A DNA stretch of 15,493 bases from JAYEPK01 sp048569615 (GTDB lineage Archaea > Thermoplasmatota > Penumbrarchaeia > Penumbrarchaeales > Penumbrarchaeaceae). The notes below the pieces were generated by a model that worked only from the letters and a program-made list of their open reading frames with translations, did not search any database and had not been told where the DNA came from. Of the stretch, positions 13,153 to 15,493 are shown one piece after another. The DNA lies in NCBI GenBank assembly GCA_048569615.1, contig JBLIRK010000053.1:1-15493 (forward strand), written 5' to 3'. Made by a program: the position numbers and the translations under genes. Positions within the stretch are counted from its first letter, which is position 1, and the number at the start of each line of letters is the position of its first letter.

Positions 13153-15493
13153 TTGGCCGGAAACGGGCAGTCGGGACCTGATGAGGACCAGTCCATAATA
13201 GCAAGCAGAAAGCCCATGATAAGAAAGGGCGGGTATTTCTGGGTTGACGTGGAGGATGATACGGTACAGGAGCTTGGCACCCGACTTTCGCCATTGATCG
13301 ACGAAAAGAACGGATACGTGATCCTGGGCAGGAGTGCCTCATCACACTCCAAATGGGGAAGGAAAGGGCTCTTGGAGATAGGTGCAGTTGGAGAGCACCA
13401 AAAAGCTGGGGATGACCATTTCGGGAGGAAGGTTTTCCTTGATGCTGCCTTCCCCCACATAATTTTCATATGCGGTAAGAGAGGAAGCGGCAAATCCTAC
13501 ACATTGGGAATAATGGCTGAGGAGCTGATCAGGTCGGCCATAGGCGTGGGCGTTGTGATTATCGATCCTATAGGGATCTTCTGGTCCCTCAAGGTCGAGA
13601 ACTCTTCCGGAAGCGAGAAGAAGGCACTGGGGAGATGGGGATTGACCGAAACATCCTTTCCGGAGGTTAAGGTGCTATCGCCCTCCACATCCGAGGATGA
13701 GCTCCCTTCCAACTGCGATGGGCTGTTCTCCATAGCTGTTGGGGAGATGACCGCAGAGGACTGGTGCCAGGTATTCGATATGGACAGGTTCAAGACCCAG
13801 GGTCTTTTGGTGGGCTCCGCCCTTGATCTCGTTTCCAATGGATACCAGACACTCCTGGATGATGTGGAGGTATCGATACCGGGTAAAGGTCAATCCTACT
13901 CCGTAGCTGACATAATCCAGTGCATCGAGACCTCCATAACGCTGACCAGCAAGACAGGCGGTTTCAACCAGCAGACGAGGAGGTCGTTGATAGCACGGTT
14001 CAGGTCCGCATCGACATGGGGCCTGTTCAGCACCGAGGGAACCCCGCTCAGGGAGCTTACATCCCCGAACAGGGTGACCGTCCTGGATATAAGCGATCCA
14101 AACCTGGGGGATTCGAAGAGAAGCCTCGTAACCGGTATTGTTGCAAGGAAAATACTGGAGGGGCGCATATATTCGGCAAGGGTCGAGGAGAGGGACGATT
14201 ACGATGAGAACGATCCAGATCTCATTCCACTTACCTGGCTCCTTATCGACGAAGCCCATGTGATCCTGCCGCACGGAAGGCAGACACCTGCAACGGAGGC
14301 TCTCATCGAGTATGCAAAGCAGGGCCGCCGTCCCGGCTGCGCGCTCGTTCTAGCAACCCAGAGGCCCGCATCCACGAGCGACGAGATTCTATCTCAGGTG
14401 GACATGCTCATAGGCCACAACCTCGCCCTCGAGGATGATATGACCGCACTCAGGAGAAGGGTGCCGGCCAAGCTCCCCCAGGAGTATGCGGTCTCGGATT
14501 TCATAAGGGCAATACCTGTTGGGACAGCACTAATAGCGGACCAGAAGACCCAGCAGAGGTCTTTTTTAATAAAGGTCCGACCTAGGCTCTCCCACCACGC
14601 GGGAAGCTCGGCCATGCCCAAGGCTTTCATCGACAGATCGCAGAGAAAAACGGTCCCTCTGACAGCCTCCTATTCATCCAAGGGCTCCCGTTCGGATGGG
14701 GGTATGGTTAGGATTCCAAAGGACCCTGGGAAAAAAGAAGAAGATGCCGTTACCACAAAGAAATCCCACAAACCTCCGGAGGAAGGAATTGCACCTCCCT
14801 TTGATGATCTTCCATGGGGATCGGCTATCCTCATTAAGAGCAAGGACAGGGAGAAACTGTATGAGATATGTGCCAAGATCAAGGGTGCCAGAGGTGCTTT
14901 GCTGTTCACGAGGTCCCATCCGTCCATCTTCCAGAACAGAACCGGACTCGAACTGAAATCCTTCTGGCTCTCATCAACTCCCGCCAGCGGGGTCATTCCA
15001 CCCCATGGGCTTCAGGATATCTCCCTCGAAACGGAGGCGGCGATCGGGGAGGAGGAGAACAACATCCTGATCATCGATGGGCTGGAATATCTATACAACA
15101 ACAACGACCAGGAATCCGTCCAGAAGCTGATGGAGATACTCCACGAGAAGGTCATACTCGGAAAACATCTGATGGTGATCAGGCTCGATCCGGTCCTCGA
15201 AACGAACAAGATGGAAGGCCTGAAGGATGTTGACCTGGTCATTGAGGCTGTATTTGAAGACATCGATATCAAAATTGACGTGTTCAAGAAGTTGGACGAA
15301 ATCCGGCCGGTGCTGCAACCGTGGAAGTCCGGCGCCCAGTCAGTTGACAGGATATTAAGCGGGGATGTGGTCATGAGCACCTGTTACAACTCACGCATCG
15401 CCAGGGCGCGGAACGAAGGCATCAGTATCGACCTCCTCTGGGACGGCGCCGTCTATGCTGTGGATTCGTGGGCCATTTTGGACGGCTCGCCCC
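13153..15493 (+). CDS. HerA-like ATPase (DUF87 type) fused to DUF835 domain (3' end beyond window)
   Basis: The hand translation is open from a TAA near 13106-13109 to the right edge: 780 codons from TTG 13153. Residues about 55-480 form a HerA/FtsK-like ATPase: Walker A GKRGSGKSYTLG (108-119), VVIIDPIG downstream of it, Walker B WLLIDEAHVILP (362-373), AKQGRRPG after it, and ATQRP with a polar sensor position. A charged linker (about 510-550) leads to DUF835 (about 555-690) with the signature ILIIDGLEYLYNNN (638-651) and a later RLDP. HerA ATPases move or remodel DNA, often with NurA in end resection; DUF835 is a domain of unknown role common in Thermoplasmatota and Thermococcales. The first in-frame ATG is 13216 but lacks a ribosome site; the TTG, 11 nt after AAGGAG, keeps a plausible N-terminus (GPDEDQSIIASRKP). 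No NurA gene is visible in the window. Confidence 0.85.
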   Translation, partial: MAGNGQSGPDEDQSIIASRKPMIRKGGYFWVDVEDDTVQELGTRLSPLIDEKNGYVILGRSASSHSKWGRKGLLEIGAVGEHQKAGDDHFGRKVFLDAAFPHIIFICGKRGSGKSYTLGIMAEELIRSAIGVGVVIIDPIGIFWSLKVENSSGSEKKALGRWGLTETSFPEVKVLSPSTSEDELPSNCDGLFSIAVGEMTAEDWCQVFDMDRFKTQGLLVGSALDLVSNGYQTLLDDVEVSIPGKGQSYSVADIIQCIETSITLTSKTGGFNQQTRRSLIARFRSASTWGLFSTEGTPLRELTSPNRVTVLDISDPNLGDSKRSLVTGIVARKILEGRIYSARVEERDDYDENDPDLIPLTWLLIDEAHVILPHGRQTPATEALIEYAKQGRRPGCALVLATQRPASTSDEILSQVDMLIGHNLALEDDMTALRRRVPAKLPQEYAVSDFIRAIPVGTALIADQKTQQRSFLIKVRPRLSHHAGSSAMPKAFIDRSQRKTVPLTASYSSKGSRSDGGMVRIPKDPGKKEEDAVTTKKSHKPPEEGIAPPFDDLPWGSAILIKSKDREKLYEICAKIKGARGALLFTRSHPSIFQNRTGLELKSFWLSSTPASGVIPPHGLQDISLETEAAIGEEENNILIIDGLEYLYNNNDQESVQKLMEILHEKVILGKHLMVIRLDPVLETNKMEGLKDVDLVIEAVFEDIDIKIDVFKKLDEIRPVLQPWKSGAQSVDRILSGDVVMSTCYNSRIARARNEGISIDLLWDGAVYAVDSWAILDGSP

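Noticed and set aside
12981..13181. A 66-codon open frame in the gap before the HerA-DUF835 gene
   Set aside because: It has no ribosome site, an unusual Phe/Tyr/Arg composition, and overlaps the likely promoter and start of the next gene in another frame.
13675..14274. A 199-codon open frame on the minus strand
   Set aside because: It lies opposite the HerA ATPase core between its Walker motifs, where the plus-strand frame is strongly supported.
1..15493. CRISPR arrays, tRNA genes, insertion sequences
   Set aside because: No regularly spaced repeats, tRNA-like T-loop or cloverleaf pattern, or transposase motifs were found by eye. Nearly all of the window is accounted for by coding genes and short gaps.

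Overview
This window looks archaeal, most likely from the Thermoplasmatota (a Methanomassiliicoccales-like or related uncultured lineage). Four things support that. It has an archaeal/eukaryal RNA-modification set (Pus10, a TtuA/NcsA-type thiolase, a METTL5-like rRNA methylase, a HemK2-type release-factor methylase). It has the archaeal isoprenoid genes isopentenyl phosphate kinase and type 2 IPP isomerase beside a UbiA-family prenyltransferase. It has HerA-like and DUF835 domains. Several genes have TATA-like boxes about 25 nt upstream of very short or absent leaders. The phylum is an inference from gene content. I saw no tRNA, rRNA, CRISPR array, transposase or phage gene.

Layout. 1-2288 (minus): a UbiA prenyltransferase followed by Pus10, which runs off the left edge. 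2289-2355: a short divergent promoter region with one shared TATA-like tract. 2356-4976 (plus): a tight run of HemK2-type methyltransferase, isopentenyl phosphate kinase and type 2 IPP isomerase, closed by a T-rich terminator. 5077-8691 (plus): a DnaA-type AAA+ ATPase, an RDD membrane protein with a zinc ribbon, a TtuA/NcsA-type tRNA thiolase, and a METTL5-like methylase that overlaps the thiolase stop. 8697-9422 (minus): an acyl-ACP thioesterase-family protein. 9423-9552: a divergent promoter region with repeated ATGGTA half-sites. 9553-10821 (plus): an 11-repeat TPR protein. 10832-12929 (minus): a large charged coiled-coil protein with a C-terminal zinc ribbon, followed by a short paralogue of part of it. 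13153 to the right edge (plus): a HerA-type ATPase fused to DUF835, incomplete.

How the genes fit together. The left half is housekeeping: membrane isoprenoid synthesis (phosphate kinase, isomerase, prenyl transfer) and modification of the translation apparatus (Pus10, thiolase, HemK2, METTL5). The right half holds poorly characterised proteins. The standout is the DnaA-like protein at 5077-6321. It is a nearly complete bacterial DnaA domain III (Walker A/B, initiator-specific region, arginine finger, sensor II) in an archaeon, with a new N-terminal coiled coil and no DNA-binding domain IV. Also notable are the coiled-coil/zinc-ribbon protein with its small paralogue sharing a near-identical 47-bp stretch, and the HerA-DUF835 fusion beside them. 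A link between these three sets (for example DNA or chromosome handling) is speculation from family names and proximity.
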